This document shows, piece after piece, positions 27,401-35,612 of a stretch of DNA of 64,000 bases; the first letter of the stretch is position 1, and every line of letters begins with the position of its first letter. The notes under the pieces were generated by a model, which was not told the origin of the DNA, ran no database searches, and was given only the letters and a program-made list of their open reading frames with translations. The DNA is from Sphingomonas sp. AR_OL41 (lineage in GTDB: Bacteria > Pseudomonadota > Alphaproteobacteria > Sphingomonadales > Sphingomonadaceae): contig NZ_JARYTI010000003.1 of NCBI RefSeq assembly GCF_029911635.1, forward strand, positions 171,716 through 235,715, given 5' to 3'. The position numbers and the translations under genes are program-made.

Positions 27401-28587
27401 GCAACGTCGTCAAGGGCACCGTCGACCGCGTCGGCTGCCTGCAGCAGCGCGGGGAATATATGTATGTCGCCGAAGGACGCGGCGGTTTCCGCGTCTATGA
27501 CGTCGCCTCGATCGGCAACAAGGGCGTGTCGGCGCCGATCATCTCGGCACCCTTCTCGAAGCTCGGCCACGACACGCATATCGCCAGCAGCGACGCGACC
27601 TGCGTCGCGCTGCCGACCAACCAGCCGATCAACCCGTTGCGCAACACCGCGCCGATGCGGGAAATGAACCAGGAACAGCCTTTCCTGCCGATCTACAGCT
27701 ACGCCGCGGTGACCGACGCGCGCGAGGGGCTGATCCTCGTCAATGTCGAGACGATGGCGGACGGCAATTTCGCCAACAACTTCCTCAAGCGCTCGGCCAC
27801 CTGGAACCCGGACGGCGTGCTCAACGGCGCGCGGCATGTGATCCTCGCTGGCGAGGTAGCCTATGTCACCGCCGATGTCGGCCTCGTGGTGGTCGATCTC
27901 GCCGACCCGCTGCGCCCCAAACTCGCGGCGGTGCGCAAGCTGCGCGATGCGCGGGCGAGTGCGATCCAGTTCCGCTATCTCTGGGTTACGGACGCGACCG
28001 GCGTAACCCTGTTCGACGTGACCCGCATGCGTGATCCGGTCGAAATACCGTCGGGCCATATCGCGCTGGCCGACGCGCGGCGGCTCTATGTCGCGCGCAC
28101 CTATGCCTATGTCGCGGCCGGCGCCGAAGGGCTGGCGATCGTCGATGTGACCAACCCGACGCGGCCGGTTCGGTACCGGAATGTGACCTTCGACGGAAAG
28201 CTCAACGACGCGCAGGACGTGGTTGTCGGCGTCACCAACGCCTCGCTGTTCGCCTATGTCGCCGATGGCCGCAATGGTCTGAAGGTGATCCAGCTTACCG
28301 CGCCCGACAGCCAGCCGAATTTCTATGGATTTTCCCCTGCCCCCAAGCCTGAGCTGATCGCCTGGGCACGCACCCCGACCCCGGCGCTGGCGCTGTCCAA
28401 AGGCCTCGATCGCGACCGCGCGGTCGATGAGACCGGCGGGCAGATCGCGGTGTTCGGCCGGCTCGGCTCGCGGCCGTTCAACCGCGGCGAGATGGAGCGG
28501 CTGTTCCTCAATCGCAGCGGCGTGCCGTGGAAGGTCAATGACACGGGCACGATGCGCGACTGGCGGCCGCCGCTGAAGGCGCCCTGA
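24493..28587 (+). CDS. Decaheme cytochrome c with C-terminal LVIVD-type propeller
   Basis: From ATG 24493 the product is 1364 residues. Residues 1-55 are largely encoded by a repeat element; a hydrophobic segment (about 60-77, ending ILYAS) is the likely signal peptide or anchor. Ten haem-c motifs follow between about residues 110 and 870: CYSCH, CTDCH, CGACH, CTGCH, CMSCH, CADCH, CKDCH, CFTCH, CSGCH and CGDCH. From about residue 980 there are about five LVIVD-like blades, for example AYVAAGAEGLAIVDVTNP and AYVADGRNGLKVIQL. It probably moves electrons across or onto the outer membrane with the coupled barrel; the propeller may dock a partner. Downstream GTGs at 24664 and 24676 are alternative starts that would skip the repeat. 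Confidence 0.85.
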   Translation: MRRLLASSLAAPSSPDLPRRRPGSSWGTNIVARCAQLLRPSQLGPGLRRGRTWARQSVGRLVSLIALLLLPAAILYASEGEKPVKRHYVTAPPAPMSQTEEQAAAKSTGCYSCHTKTDEPSMHASSAVILGCTDCHGGDATVRGDPSRGFADAAYIAARDRAHVLPRYPHDWNYPDSANPKRSYTLLNREAPEFVRFVNPGDYRIVRQSCGACHLEVIEASERSIMASGAMLFGGAAYNNGIVPFKSYIFGEAYTATGEPAKIVSPGTPPGTVTPHQAARGALAALYPLPTWQVVPPADVFRVFEQGGRNNGTGFAEVGLPNPSGSIQRLEEPGRPDLKQSNRGPGTGLRVAIPVLNIHKTRLNDPLLWFMGTNDQPSDYRGSGCTGCHVIYANDREPRHSLIYAQYGRDGQSVTVDPTIAAKASNHGGLVVPDSGHPLRHAFSRSIPTSQCMSCHMHQPNVFLNSYLGYTMWDYESDAPAMWPKAQKYPTAAETRAANDRNPEGAAVRGNWSDTDFLRGVNDLNPALKDTQFADYHGHGWNFRGVFKRDRQGNLLDAEGQIVSPDDPAKWRKPGEGQFVPPGTNPGKAVHLMDIHAEKGLQCADCHFAQDSHGNGLIYGEVANAVEIGCKDCHGTADKYPTLRTSGPAARPQGNDLELLRNPDGQRRFEWIDDGGGRRHLIQRSIVDPKLEWRVHLVRDSVDPTSPYFNLKAARAKLMSRSGAEDGRFGFGPGVAPGDRAHGDDKMACFTCHLSWTTSCSGCHLPIEANWKTTSHHFNGEQTRNFATYNPQAARDDMFQLGIHQTTKGNEIAPVRSSSALILSSTNASRERIYVQQPPISAIGFSSQAFAPHFPHTVRTTETKTCGDCHLSAADDNNAIMAQLLLLGTNYTNFIGLHAWTGLAGGFEAVRVTEWDEPQAVIGSYLQRYAYPDYWKLHVEKNGRELKDWTRGTSFDRRGSGETHPIETFRNVVKGTVDRVGCLQQRGEYMYVAEGRGGFRVYDVASIGNKGVSAPIISAPFSKLGHDTHIASSDATCVALPTNQPINPLRNTAPMREMNQEQPFLPIYSYAAVTDAREGLILVNVETMADGNFANNFLKRSATWNPDGVLNGARHVILAGEVAYVTADVGLVVVDLADPLRPKLAAVRKLRDARASAIQFRYLWVTDATGVTLFDVTRMRDPVEIPSGHIALADARRLYVARTYAYVAAGAEGLAIVDVTNPTRPVRYRNVTFDGKLNDAQDVVVGVTNASLFAYVADGRNGLKVIQLTAPDSQPNFYGFSPAPKPELIAWARTPTPALALSKGLDRDRAVDETGGQIAVFGRLGSRPFNRGEMERLFLNRSGVPWKVNDTGTMRDWRPPLKAP
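24541..24645. repeat. Inverted-repeat element (CTTCCCCGG family) within a gene 5' end
   Basis: The ends CTTCCCCGGAGAAGGCCGGG and the facing GGCCTTCGCCGGGGAAG are inverted repeats, followed inward by CCAGCTGGGG / CCCAACTGGG. The same element occurs at 62810-62913. Here it lies inside the open frame of the decaheme gene and is translated if ATG 24493 is used. Confidence 0.8.
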
Positions 28588-28588
28588 C

Positions 28589-29437
28589 CTAAACCGGCCA
28601 CTCCGCGCGCATGCCGCGCACCAGCGGCTGCAGCTTGGCGTCGAAGCGTGCCAGCACGACATGGTCCTCGACCGTGTCGAACAAGGTGACGAGGTCGCGT
28701 CCGGTCCAGCGATGCAGCGCATAGCCCGGCGGCTCGGCGACGATCATCTCGCGGTTATCGGGCCGCTCGGGATCAATCGGGTTGAGGTCGAGCGCGACCT
28801 GCGGTGCGGTCGAGGGGCAGATCGTGACGGTGGTGCCACGCCACGGCGCGACGATCGCGCGGTGAAGGTGGCCGCACAGGATCGCCTCGATCTGGCGATG
28901 GCCCGCGATCGCCGCGGCGAAGCGTGCAACCCACGGCTCGTCGGCATGCGTCGCCATCCACTCGATCCCGACATCGAGCGGCGGGTGGTGCATCACGATC
29001 ACCGTCGGTGTGTCGCGATCCTCGGCCAGTCGCGCGGCGAGCCACGCCGCGCGCCGCGCGCAGAAGCCGCCGCCGTGCCGGCCGGGCTCCAGCGTATCGA
29101 GCACGATCAGCCGCAACCCTTCATGCCGCAAGCTGTACTGCACGAACCCCTCGCTCGCCGGCACCTTGGGGAAGTGCCGCGCAAAGGCAGCGCGAGCGTC
29201 ATGATTGCCGAGACACGGATAAACCGGGAAGGGGCACGCCGCGAGCGCCTCGGCACAGCGGCGGTAACTCTCGTCGTCGCCGCCGTCGGTGAGGTCGCCG
29301 GTGGCCAGCAGCAGGTCCGGGCGGTTGGGTCCCTCGATCAGCACCTTGAGTACGGCGTCGAGCCGCTGGCGGTTGAACTCCGCCGGGTTCGACGGATCGA
29401 ACCCCAGATGCAGATCGGTGATCTGCGCGATCAGCAT
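28589..29437 (-). CDS. Calcineurin-like phosphodiesterase (CpdA-like)
   Basis: The 282-residue metallophosphoesterase has all class motifs: Asp8-x-His10 (ITDLHLG), Asp48 in GDLTDGG, GNHD (77-80), His in VMHHPP and the GHLH pair. It looks most like cAMP phosphodiesterase CpdA. ATG 29437 gives the canonical MLIAQITDLH start; the longer frame overlaps the upstream cytochrome gene. It is the last of four minus-strand genes after the FAD/cNMP, cytochrome-b and FHA-cytochrome genes and converges on the decaheme gene with a 1-nt gap. Cyclic nucleotide hydrolysis would fit the cyclase and cNMP domains in the same locus. Confidence 0.88.
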   Translation of the reverse strand: MLIAQITDLHLGFDPSNPAEFNRQRLDAVLKVLIEGPNRPDLLLATGDLTDGGDDESYRRCAEALAACPFPVYPCLGNHDARAAFARHFPKVPASEGFVQYSLRHEGLRLIVLDTLEPGRHGGGFCARRAAWLAARLAEDRDTPTVIVMHHPPLDVGIEWMATHADEPWVARFAAAIAGHRQIEAILCGHLHRAIVAPWRGTTVTICPSTAPQVALDLNPIDPERPDNREMIVAEPPGYALHRWTGRDLVTLFDTVEDHVVLARFDAKLQPLVRGMRAEWPV

Positions 29438-29453
29438 TGCCCAGATGGCATGC

Positions 29454-31250
29454 TCATGACGCTCGCCCTCCTCCCGACAGGCCTGGCGCGGACGGTGCCG
29501 CCGGTGACAACCGACGCCGGCTCCGCCACGGCGCATCCTGTTTCTGGTGGTAGCTGTGACACATCGCGCAGGACGAGGGAACCTTGGCGGAAGAGCCTTC
29601 GCCGCCATGACAGGAACGACAGGTCTCGATGCCGGGCACGAGCACGTCGGCGGCATCGCGCGATTTCGCCGCGGCGTGACATGAAGCGCAGGTTTGGGTG
29701 GTGTGGGCGGCATGGTCGAACCAGCCATGCATCAGATAGCGCGCCGGCTGGCGCACCGGCACGACACCCCAGTCGATCGCGCCGTTCGCCCCCGGCGGCG
29801 TGACGGAATGGCAGTCGTAGCAGGCGCCACCCGGCGAGAAGACCTGTCGGATCGCGGCATCGGCGCTGTCGGGCCTGGTCGCAACCGCGCCGAAATAAGC
29901 GTGATAGACCTGGCCCTGTGCATATTGCCCGGGCCGCCGCCGGGCCATGCCGCCCAGTTCGAGCGGGCGATCCGGCCCCGTGCTGCGATACAGTGCGCGC
30001 AGGTCGGCGATCATCTGGGCGATGTCGCCGTGGCGCAGCGTGCGCACCGTGCCGCCGATCCGGTCGAAGCCGAGGCTGTGACACATCTTGCAATCGCGCT
30101 CCATGTCGACCGGCATGAAGCGCGCGCCGTCGGCGGTCGGCTTGTGGCAATCGGCACAGACGAGCGCGTCGCCAAAGCCATATTGCCCCCTCAGCGTGCG
30201 TGCCATCTGGGCCACGCCGCCGCGTCCGTCGAGATGGAGCGCGTGCGGGAATTTCAGGCCGTTCGCCTCGTGCAATTGCGGGCCTATTGTCCCGCGCCCC
30301 AGCACCGGCTTCGTCCCCGGCACGAGCGCGACCAACGGGCGGAATTGCGGATGGGCCGTGCCGAAATCGCCGGCATTGCCGATCTTCGCATCGGTCAGTC
30401 GACTCTTGAGCGCGGTGTGGCAATCGGCGCAGAAGACCTGCGGCGTCGGCGGCATCGCCCCCGCCCCTTCATGCTCGCGGTGGCAATCGACGCAGGCGCC
30501 GCGTCCGGGCTTGTTGAATGCTTTCGCCCAGCCGTCGAGGATCTGCCCGCCAAGGCCGAGCGGTGCGCGCGCCGCCGCCAGTCGCGCCGGCGAGGCATGA
30601 TCATGAACCTGTTTGTGGCACGCGACGCACGCCGTATCACGCACCGCGACGAACGCCTCGGTGTGGCATGCCTTGCAATTGCCCTCGAGGCCGTGATGCG
30701 CCGCGCTGAGCGGCCCTGGCGTCCAGCTGCGATCGGCCTGGATATGGCCAACAACTGGATTGCTGCCAGCATGCGTGAAGTGCCAGACGGGCCAGGCGAG
30801 GAACAGCGCCAGCACTGTCGCGATCAGCAACCATGCCATGGGCCGCTTTCCCGGCAGAACGTGGGCGAGCGAGAAGACGCGTTCGTCGGCGGGCGAAGCA
30901 TCGGCGGCAGCGCGGGTGACGGTCAGCACCGTCGCGCCCTCGGCCTCGCGCGCCACCATGATCCGCGCGTCGCCGATCACCAGCTCGCCACCGCGCATAA
31001 CGTCGATCGCGCCGGCTGCGGTGCTGCGCCCATCGATCTCGACGGTGAAACCGCTTTCGGCGGTGATCGTGACGCGTCGTTCGCCGTCGCGGGCAATCAC
31101 GGCGTGATGCGGCGCGACGGCGAGATCGGGCACGACGATATCGCACCCGGCCGCGCGCCCGATGGTGACGCTGTCGCGCTCGATGCGCGTCGCGCGGACG
31201 ATCTCGCGGCCATCGGCGGTGCGGCTGAGCTGGCGGAGGAGAAAGGTCAT
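29454..31250 (-). CDS. FHA domain - transmembrane - decaheme cytochrome c fusion
   Basis: The 598-residue protein has an N-terminal FHA-like beta domain (about 1-112) with Gly31-Arg32 and the ...PHHAVI turn, a Pro/Ala linker, one transmembrane helix (about 138-157), and a C-terminal region with ten haem-c motifs: CKACH, CVACH, CVDCH, CADCH, CADCH, CKMCH, CYDCH, CASCH, CRSCH and CAMCH. The expected topology is FHA in the cytoplasm and haems in the periplasm. FHA domains bind phosphothreonine, but the usual Ser before the His reads Ala here (VAPHHA for VSRRHA), so binding may be altered. It is 7 nt from the cytochrome-b-like gene and probably receives electrons from it. I know no described protein with this fusion. 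Confidence 0.85.
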   Translation of the reverse strand: MTFLLRQLSRTADGREIVRATRIERDSVTIGRAAGCDIVVPDLAVAPHHAVIARDGERRVTITAESGFTVEIDGRSTAAGAIDVMRGGELVIGDARIMVAREAEGATVLTVTRAAADASPADERVFSLAHVLPGKRPMAWLLIATVLALFLAWPVWHFTHAGSNPVVGHIQADRSWTPGPLSAAHHGLEGNCKACHTEAFVAVRDTACVACHKQVHDHASPARLAAARAPLGLGGQILDGWAKAFNKPGRGACVDCHREHEGAGAMPPTPQVFCADCHTALKSRLTDAKIGNAGDFGTAHPQFRPLVALVPGTKPVLGRGTIGPQLHEANGLKFPHALHLDGRGGVAQMARTLRGQYGFGDALVCADCHKPTADGARFMPVDMERDCKMCHSLGFDRIGGTVRTLRHGDIAQMIADLRALYRSTGPDRPLELGGMARRRPGQYAQGQVYHAYFGAVATRPDSADAAIRQVFSPGGACYDCHSVTPPGANGAIDWGVVPVRQPARYLMHGWFDHAAHTTQTCASCHAAAKSRDAADVLVPGIETCRSCHGGEGSSAKVPSSCAMCHSYHQKQDAPWRSRRRLSPAAPSAPGLSGGGRAS

Positions 31251-31257
31251 CCCGCGC

Positions 31258-32115
31258 TCACCAGTAGAAGAACACGCTGACGATATGCGCGGCGAGCGCA
31301 GCGATCAGCGCGAAGGTGATCGGCACATGCACGTAGAGCCAGACTTCCAGCATCGCCTTCAGTCGCAGATGGCGGCGCAGGCGCGCCAGCATCCCGGCCT
31401 TGCGCTCCAGCAGCGCATCGACCCGGTCGAGCGGATCGGTCGCGATATCGGGCCGGCTGCCGATCCGTGCGCGGATCGCATCCTGCGCGGCGTCGGTCGC
31501 ACAGCGCGGATCGCGCCCCGAGAGGCGCCGCCATAGCCCGCCGCCGAACGGATCCTGAGCGAGCGAACGCGCGACGATCACGGCATCGTCAGGTGCGAGT
31601 GGCTGTGCGGCGTCGTTCAACTGACGGTCGATCGCGTGCAGCGCATCGAGCATCTGCGGCTGGGTCAATTCCTCGCGATTGTCGCTCAGCAATTTCGGGA
31701 TGAAGGCATAGGCAACGATGCCCCACAGTCCCGAGGCAATCACCAGCATCATGAGCGCAAAGGCGAGCGTGTGGACGTTCCAGCCGAACTGGAAGCCGGT
31801 GTGCAGCGTCGCCACGACGATCAGGCTCAGCCCGAGATAGACATGCGCGCTGGTCCACGCCTTGAGCGACCAGCGCCCGCGCGTCATCGCGCGCTTGCGC
31901 ACGCCGAGCAGCGTCAGCCACAGGATCAGCAATGTCGCGATCGTGCCGAGCGTATAGCCGTACCAGCTTCCGCCATTAGGCCGCGGTCGCACGTCGATCA
32001 GCGCATAACCGAGGATCGCCACGCCGCTCAGCGCGAGCGCAACCTTGAGCCAGCGGAATCCGGCATGGCGCAGGAAACCGTCATGGCTCGGCCCGCCGCT
32101 GCGCCGCCGGCCCAT
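31258..32115 (-). CDS. Cytochrome-b-like integral membrane protein
   Basis: The 285-residue protein has about five hydrophobic helices: 22-42, 53-71, 87-107, 113-137 and a C-terminal one after residue 255. Histidines suited to haem b lie in or near them (His91, His105, His115 and two in the last helix, YVHVP and AAHIV). A cytoplasmic loop of about 110 residues separates helices four and five. The gene sits between the FAD/Fe-S oxidoreductase and the FHA-decaheme gene, so a quinol-oxidising or electron-transferring membrane subunit is inferred. ATG 32115 is the first clear start after the upstream stop, with no obvious Shine-Dalgarno; the frame is open further upstream. Confidence 0.7.
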   Translation of the reverse strand: MGRRRSGGPSHDGFLRHAGFRWLKVALALSGVAILGYALIDVRPRPNGGSWYGYTLGTIATLLILWLTLLGVRKRAMTRGRWSLKAWTSAHVYLGLSLIVVATLHTGFQFGWNVHTLAFALMMLVIASGLWGIVAYAFIPKLLSDNREELTQPQMLDALHAIDRQLNDAAQPLAPDDAVIVARSLAQDPFGGGLWRRLSGRDPRCATDAAQDAIRARIGSRPDIATDPLDRVDALLERKAGMLARLRRHLRLKAMLEVWLYVHVPITFALIAALAAHIVSVFFYW

Positions 32116-32132
32116 CGCGGGGGCGCGCGCGG

Positions 32133-34580
32133 CTATGATTCGGTCTCCGTTTCGAGCCGCGACACGCTCAGGAACTCCTCCGGCGCGACACGGATTGCGG
32201 CGCCGGTCGGGCAGGCACGCACACAGGCCGGGCCGCCATCGATGCCCGAGCACATGTCGCACTTGATCGCCTTTTTGGGGTGCTCGATCCCCGGCACGTC
32301 ATGCGCGTGGCGCCACTCCTGCGACGGTTCGCCGGGACCGGGGCCGCGCCCGAACAACAGCCACCCGAGCAAACCGGGTTTCTTCGGCGGCACGCTGTCC
32401 ATGCGGATCACGCCATAGGGGCAGTTGCGCTGGCAATTGCCGCAGCCGATGCAGCTGTCGTCGATCACCACCTCGCCATCCGGGCCGCGATGTATCGCGT
32501 TGGGTGGACAATCGGCCATGCACGCCGGGTTCTCGCAATGCCGGCAACTGGTCGGCACATGGAGATGGGCATAGGTTCGCCCGGTTTCGCGATCCAGCCG
32601 CGACAGGCCATCATGGCTGTCGGCGCAGGCCTTCTCGCAATTGTCACAGCCGACGCAGAGATTTTCGTCGATCAGCAGCACGTCGGTCGCCTCGCCGATG
32701 CCATTGTCGACGAGGAATTTTGCGGTCTGCGAATACATGTCGACCACGCCCGAGAAACTGCCCTTGCGGCCCTCGATGAACGCATTGAGGTCCTGCCGCG
32801 CCGCCATGTCGGCGCGCGCCTTTTCGAGCAGGCGGGGTTTGGCGTCGAGCAGCCGGCGGAACGCCTTGCCGTCGAGCCGGATCACCTCGGACTTGATCGC
32901 CGCCCTGACCGTCGCGGTACGCTTGCCGCCAGCGATCAGCGCCATCTCGCCAACATAGGAACCTGCCGGGAGGTACGACAGGAACACCGGCTTTCCACCG
33001 ACATTCTTCTCAACGATCATCGAGCCGAGCCGGATGACATAGATGTCGTCGCCGTCCTCGCCCTCGGTGAGGATCGCCTCGCCGGCGCGGACGGTCCTGA
33101 TCTCCGACGTGTCGAGAATCTCGGTGATGTCGGCCGAGTTCAGGCCCGAGCCGAACATCTGCAGCAATTGCCGCTCGACCGAGATGCGCGTCACCGCGCG
33201 CGCCGCCGCCGGCACCGAGGCCATCAGCTTGAGCGCGGCGGTGCGCGATACCTCGATGGCGATGACGTCGCCGCCGGCGCGCACCGTCGCACCGCGCCGC
33301 CGGCCCGAGATCAACCCGACCTCGCCGACGATCGAGCCCTGCGCGATCGGCACGGTGATGGCGGGATCGTTGCGATCGACCTCGACCAGCACCTCGCCCT
33401 GGACGATCGCGAACAGCGACGAGCCGGGATCGTTGCGGCGAAAGAGCACGTCACCGGCGGCGAACAGCCGCATCTCGGAATCGAGCATGAACTCGCGCAG
33501 CTGGAGCGGAGAGAGCTCGTTGAGGATCATGACGTCGCGCTTGAGCAGGGCGAGCCACTCATCGACCGAGCGCCGCGCGCGAAACTTCTCGAATTTCTTG
33601 GCGAGGATCGGCTCGTCGGCCGGCTTCAGCGTCGTGTTGCCGTTGATGAACTCGACCACGTCATGGCCCTGGTTCATGCAGTGCTTGATCAACGGGTAGC
33701 CGGCGAGCGCACCGATGACGTAGATGCCCGGCCGGGTCGTTTCGAAGGTCGATGACAGGCGGGGGAATGCCTCGCGATCCTTGCTGGTGAATTCGATTCC
33801 GCACGCCTCGATGAAGGCGCGCGGTGCGGCCGAGCCCATGCGCGCGATCACCCGATCGCAGCGGATCGTCTGCTGCCCATCGCGCGTGTCGAGCATCAGT
33901 TCGCCGGGGCGCACCGCCACGGGCGTGGTTTCGGTACGGATCGTCAGCCGTCCCGACGCAGCCGCCTCGTTGAGCAACTTGACGTTCGCCGCCTTGGCAC
34001 GCGCGAAATCGGCTGACCGGTTGAGGATGGTGACGACATTGCCCTGCGCCGGATCGGCGGCGAGCCCGAGCGCGTTCTCGATCCCCGCATCGCCCGAGCC
34101 GATGACGGTGATGTGTTCATCGACATATTCGCCGGGATCATCGAGCTGATACTGGACATGGGCGCTGTCGGCGCCTTCGCAGCGCATCAGGTTCGGGTTG
34201 CCCTGTGTGCCGATCGCCAGCACCACGGTGTCGGCCGCGATCGTCGCGCCGTCCTTCAACGTCAGCGTGAAATCACCCTTTTCGCCGGAGATGGCGGTGA
34301 CTTCGCTGCGATAACGAACGGCAATCTTCGTCGCGCCGTGGTTCCAGGCTTCGAGAATGACCTCGCGCTTGCCCGCGGCGAACGGCAGGTCGGCACGCAG
34401 CACCAGCTGGCTGGGCGTCGCCATGACATGCTTGCCCTTCTGGTATTTGTAGATCGTGTCGGAGAGGTGATCGGTCTTTTCGAGCAGCACATGGCTGAGC
34501 CCGAGCGCGGCCGCGCGTGCCGCAGCGCTCAGCCCCGCCGGCCCCGAGCCGATGATCGCGATCCGGACGCGGTCACTCAA
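32133..34580 (-). CDS. FAD oxidoreductase fused to two cNMP-binding domains and a four-cluster [4Fe-4S] module
   Basis: From TTG 34580 the product is 815 residues. Residues 1-330 are an FAD/NAD(P)-binding fold with two Rossmann motifs (IIGSGPAG at 9-16 and VIGSGDAG near 168) but no CxxC disulphide. Two cyclic-nucleotide-binding domains follow (about 375-490 and 500-610); both keep the phosphate-binding Gly-Glu...Arg signature (VGEVGLISGRRRGATV, VGEMALIAGGKRTATV). The C-terminus is a NapG/DmsB-like ferredoxin with CVGCDNCEKAC, CRHCENPACMADC, CIGCGNCQRNCPYG and CDMC...CVRACP, enough for four clusters. It is a cytoplasmic electron-input enzyme whose activity could depend on cAMP or cGMP. GGGGGAG 8 nt upstream supports the TTG start. 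First of four minus-strand genes. Confidence 0.87.
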   Translation of the reverse strand: MSDRVRIAIIGSGPAGLSAAARAAALGLSHVLLEKTDHLSDTIYKYQKGKHVMATPSQLVLRADLPFAAGKREVILEAWNHGATKIAVRYRSEVTAISGEKGDFTLTLKDGATIAADTVVLAIGTQGNPNLMRCEGADSAHVQYQLDDPGEYVDEHITVIGSGDAGIENALGLAADPAQGNVVTILNRSADFARAKAANVKLLNEAAASGRLTIRTETTPVAVRPGELMLDTRDGQQTIRCDRVIARMGSAAPRAFIEACGIEFTSKDREAFPRLSSTFETTRPGIYVIGALAGYPLIKHCMNQGHDVVEFINGNTTLKPADEPILAKKFEKFRARRSVDEWLALLKRDVMILNELSPLQLREFMLDSEMRLFAAGDVLFRRNDPGSSLFAIVQGEVLVEVDRNDPAITVPIAQGSIVGEVGLISGRRRGATVRAGGDVIAIEVSRTAALKLMASVPAAARAVTRISVERQLLQMFGSGLNSADITEILDTSEIRTVRAGEAILTEGEDGDDIYVIRLGSMIVEKNVGGKPVFLSYLPAGSYVGEMALIAGGKRTATVRAAIKSEVIRLDGKAFRRLLDAKPRLLEKARADMAARQDLNAFIEGRKGSFSGVVDMYSQTAKFLVDNGIGEATDVLLIDENLCVGCDNCEKACADSHDGLSRLDRETGRTYAHLHVPTSCRHCENPACMADCPPNAIHRGPDGEVVIDDSCIGCGNCQRNCPYGVIRMDSVPPKKPGLLGWLLFGRGPGPGEPSQEWRHAHDVPGIEHPKKAIKCDMCSGIDGGPACVRACPTGAAIRVAPEEFLSVSRLETETES

Positions 34581-34697
34581 CCGCCCCACTCCCCCGTTTG
34601 CCGAAACGGCCGCGACGAACGCTTGCCGCCGCGCCCCACACCTAGCATGGATGTCGGCGCAGACCAGCCATGGCATTGGCACGGAACGGGGGATAGG

Positions 34698-35609
34698 ATG
34701 GCAGCGACATCTCGATTTGGGATCGCCGCGCTGGCGGGTGCGGGGGTATTGCTCGCCGGAACGATCGGCTGGAGGCTGACGTCGCACGACGACGCGACGC
34801 CTGCCCCGACCGCGTCAACCACGCCCACGGCAGACCCTGTCTCCGAACTGCGCGACGCCGTACGCCGAAACCCGAACAATGCCGACGCCTGGATGGCACT
34901 GGGCGATGCACAGGCGGCGACCAACGATTTCGGCAGTGCGGTTCCGAGCTTTCGTCGTGCCACGACACTCGCGCCGGAACGTGCCTTACCATGGTCGGCG
35001 CTCGGCGAAGCGCTGGTCAAGGCCGATCCGCGCGATCCCTTTCCGGCCGCAGCGCTCGACGCGTTCAAGCGCGCGGCGGCGATCGACCCCAAGGATCCGC
35101 GCGCGCGATATTTCCTCGGCGTGCGGCGCGATCTCGATGGCGACCATAAGGGCGCGATCGATGCGTGGTTCGCCATTCTCAAGGATTCACCGCCGGGCGC
35201 GCCGTGGGTCGCCGACATCCGGCGCACGATCGAACAGGTCGCGCAGATCAACAAGATCGATGTCGCGAAGCGCCTTGCAGCCTTGCCGACGCCCGCGCCG
35301 CACGACGCGCTCGGCACAACCGCGGGGAGCGCGATCCCGGGGCCGACGGCTGAGCAGATGCAGTCGGCACAATCGCTGACCCCATCGCAACAGCAGGCGA
35401 TGATCGCCGGCATGGTCGACCAGCTCGAGGCGCGGCTGGCGAAGGAGAAGACCAATGTCGATGGCTGGGTGATGCTGATGCGCAGCCGCATCCAGCTGCG
35501 CGAGCCCGACAAGGCGAAGGCGGCGCTGCGCGCAGCGCTCGCCGCCAATCCCGGGGCAGCGGCACGACTGAACGCCGAGGCGGCGACATTGGGCATCCCT
35601 GCCTCCTGA
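34698..35609 (+). CDS. TPR protein resembling cytochrome c biogenesis CcmI/NrfG
   Basis: The 303-residue protein has one N-terminal membrane helix (about 7-25) and a periplasmic TPR region. One repeat pair is at about 50-150 (NNADAWMALGDAQAATNDF) and another at the C-terminus (EKTNVDGWVMLMRSRIQL), the segment typical of CcmI/CycH and NrfG, which present apocytochrome c to the haem lyase. No other ccm genes are here, so it may be a dedicated chaperone for the island's multihaem proteins. ATG 34698 follows GGGGGATA. It is divergent from the FAD/Fe-S gene (117 nt) and convergent with the cyclase. Confidence 0.75.
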   Translation: MAATSRFGIAALAGAGVLLAGTIGWRLTSHDDATPAPTASTTPTADPVSELRDAVRRNPNNADAWMALGDAQAATNDFGSAVPSFRRATTLAPERALPWSALGEALVKADPRDPFPAAALDAFKRAAAIDPKDPRARYFLGVRRDLDGDHKGAIDAWFAILKDSPPGAPWVADIRRTIEQVAQINKIDVAKRLAALPTPAPHDALGTTAGSAIPGPTAEQMQSAQSLTPSQQQAMIAGMVDQLEARLAKEKTNVDGWVMLMRSRIQLREPDKAKAALRAALAANPGAAARLNAEAATLGIPAS

Positions 35610-35612
35610 CCG

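Noticed and set aside
25579..28722. 1047-residue open frame on the minus strand across the decaheme gene
   Set aside because: It is a GC-rich antisense shadow. The + strand frame has ten CxxCH motifs and a propeller; the minus frame is Arg/Asp/His/Gln-rich without domains.
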